Assembly (NCBI GenBank): GCA_009838075.1
Contig: VXSG01000089.1
Span: 1-35,390, forward strand
Length of the DNA stretch: 35,390 nt
Direction of reading: 5' to 3'
Origin: Boseongicola sp. SB0665_bin_10
GTDB taxonomy: Bacteria > Pseudomonadota > Alphaproteobacteria > Rhodobacterales > Rhodobacteraceae
Shown here piece after piece: positions 34,716 through 35,390 of the stretch. Under the pieces are notes generated by a model. It searched no databases, was not told the origin of the DNA, and was given only the letters and a program-made list of their open reading frames with translations. Made by a program: the position numbers and the translations under genes. Within the stretch, counting starts at the first letter, position 1. Each line of letters opens with the position of its first letter.

Positions 34716-35369
34716 ATGGACCAGCGAATCATCGACCTCAAGTCGACGACCTTCTCGGGCCGCCGCCTGAACCGGCAGCAGATCGCCGACATCCAGGAGA
34801 CGGTGGCGCTCTTGCCCAACGACAGCCGCAACGAACTCGCGAAGACGATCTGCGAGCATCTCGGCTGGCGGACGGCGAAGGGCGCCTACAAGGTCGGGGC
34901 CTGCCTCGGGATGCTGGAAACGCTGGAGAGCCACGGCATCCTCAAGCTGCCGCCGAAGCGGGAGGACAGCGTCCGCGACATGAAGGCGGTCGACGCGTCG
35001 GCCTGGACCTCGGCTTCGGACCCGCAGCCGGAGATCGCCGCGCCGCTTGCGGACCTGCGCCCGCTGCGCGTCGAGCCGGTGACGGACACGGAAGGCCGGC
35101 AGCTCTGGAACGCGTTCGTCGACCGCCATCACTACCTCGGCTACAGGCGCCCCTTCGGCGCGCATGTCCGCTTTTTCGTGACGGACCGGGACGGCCGCAG
35201 GCTGGGATGCGTGCTGTTCGAGGCGGCGACGAAGACGCTTCCGTGCCGTGACCTCTGGATCGGCTGGACCAGCCGGGCCCGCGACCGCCGCCGACATCTC
35301 ATGGTCGTCAACTCGCGGTTCCTGGTGTTTCCATGGGCATCTATATACTTGCTTAACCATTGCGGTTGA
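34716..35369 (+). pseudogene. DUF4338 (DruA-like) protein, truncated at the 3' end
   Basis: 217 codons from an ATG with GGGAG upstream. The N-terminus ELAKTICEHLGWRTAKGAYK is the DNA-binding-like lead, and WNAFVDRHHYLGYRRPFGAH, RFFVTDRDGRRLGCVLFEAA and RDLWIGWTSRARDRRRHLMV with VVNSRFLVFPW match DUF4338, the domain of the Druantia protein DruA and of many transposon-borne genes. After FPW the family normally continues for 100 or more residues. Here the sequence turns abruptly AT-rich (from about 35337) and stops at 35367-35369. It looks like an insertion or deletion junction. DUF4338 copies are often mobile, so this may be a decayed mobile gene and not a defence system. Confidence 0.72.
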
Positions 35370-35390
35370 CGATCCCGCGCCAGCAAGATA

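Noticed and set aside
34389-35360. Minus-strand frame of 323 codons
   Set aside because: Antisense to the DUF4338 gene; no recognisable protein and a composition typical of a shadow.

Overview
The window comes from a GC-rich Gram-negative bacterium, most likely a proteobacterium and perhaps an alphaproteobacterium. The evidence is a Kdo transferase (WaaA type), a lipobox lipoprotein, sialic-acid genes, P4-like tyrosine recombinases and high third-position GC. I see no rRNA, tRNA or CRISPR array. The sequence is rich in mobile-element debris and contains several broken genes, which points to accessory DNA.

Bases 1-12.5 kb form a defence island. On the minus strand lies a type II restriction-modification operon, read from right to left: a small ribbon-helix-helix protein, a C5-cytosine methyltransferase and an NgoMIV-type endonuclease, each coupled to the next by an ATGA overlap. 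These are followed by a second, frameshifted endonuclease-like gene with a pentanucleotide repeat at its break, and then a fragment of a Vsr mismatch endonuclease. An AT-richer plus-strand pair follows: a DUF262 (ParB-like) protein and a HEPN ribonuclease-like protein. Next is a minus-strand pair: a 1461-codon nuclease-STAND NTPase, interrupted by an in-frame amber codon, and a coupled 469-residue partner of unknown family.

Bases 12.8-17 kb hold three tyrosine recombinases in the same orientation. Two overlap by ATGA and the third is about 0.5 kb downstream. They are probably the integration module of the island.

Bases 17-25 kb are sparse. They hold a protein with a pRiA4b ORF-3-like C-terminal pattern, a TbpB-like barrel lipoprotein, a small secreted barrel-like protein, a periplasmic tandem-Cache protein, and remnants of IS1634- and IS66-family transposases. 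A degenerate intergenic repeat (core TTGCGTGATC) occurs in three places (about 17.4, 21.1 and 24.9 kb), always in the same direction.

Bases 25-34.4 kb are a surface polysaccharide locus with a sialic (nonulosonic) acid pathway: NeuC, NeuB and a CMP-sugar synthetase, with an SDR and a Gfo/Idh/MocA oxidoreductase. WaaA, a polysaccharide pyruvyltransferase-like gene (with a second in-frame amber codon) and a capsule-type glycosyltransferase complete it. The genes lie in two divergent transcription units plus a convergent neuC. NeuC would supply ManNAc, NeuB would condense it with PEP, and the synthetase would activate the product with CTP; the other enzymes would modify or attach sugars. The window ends in a DUF4338 (DruA-like) gene that is cut off at an AT-rich junction.
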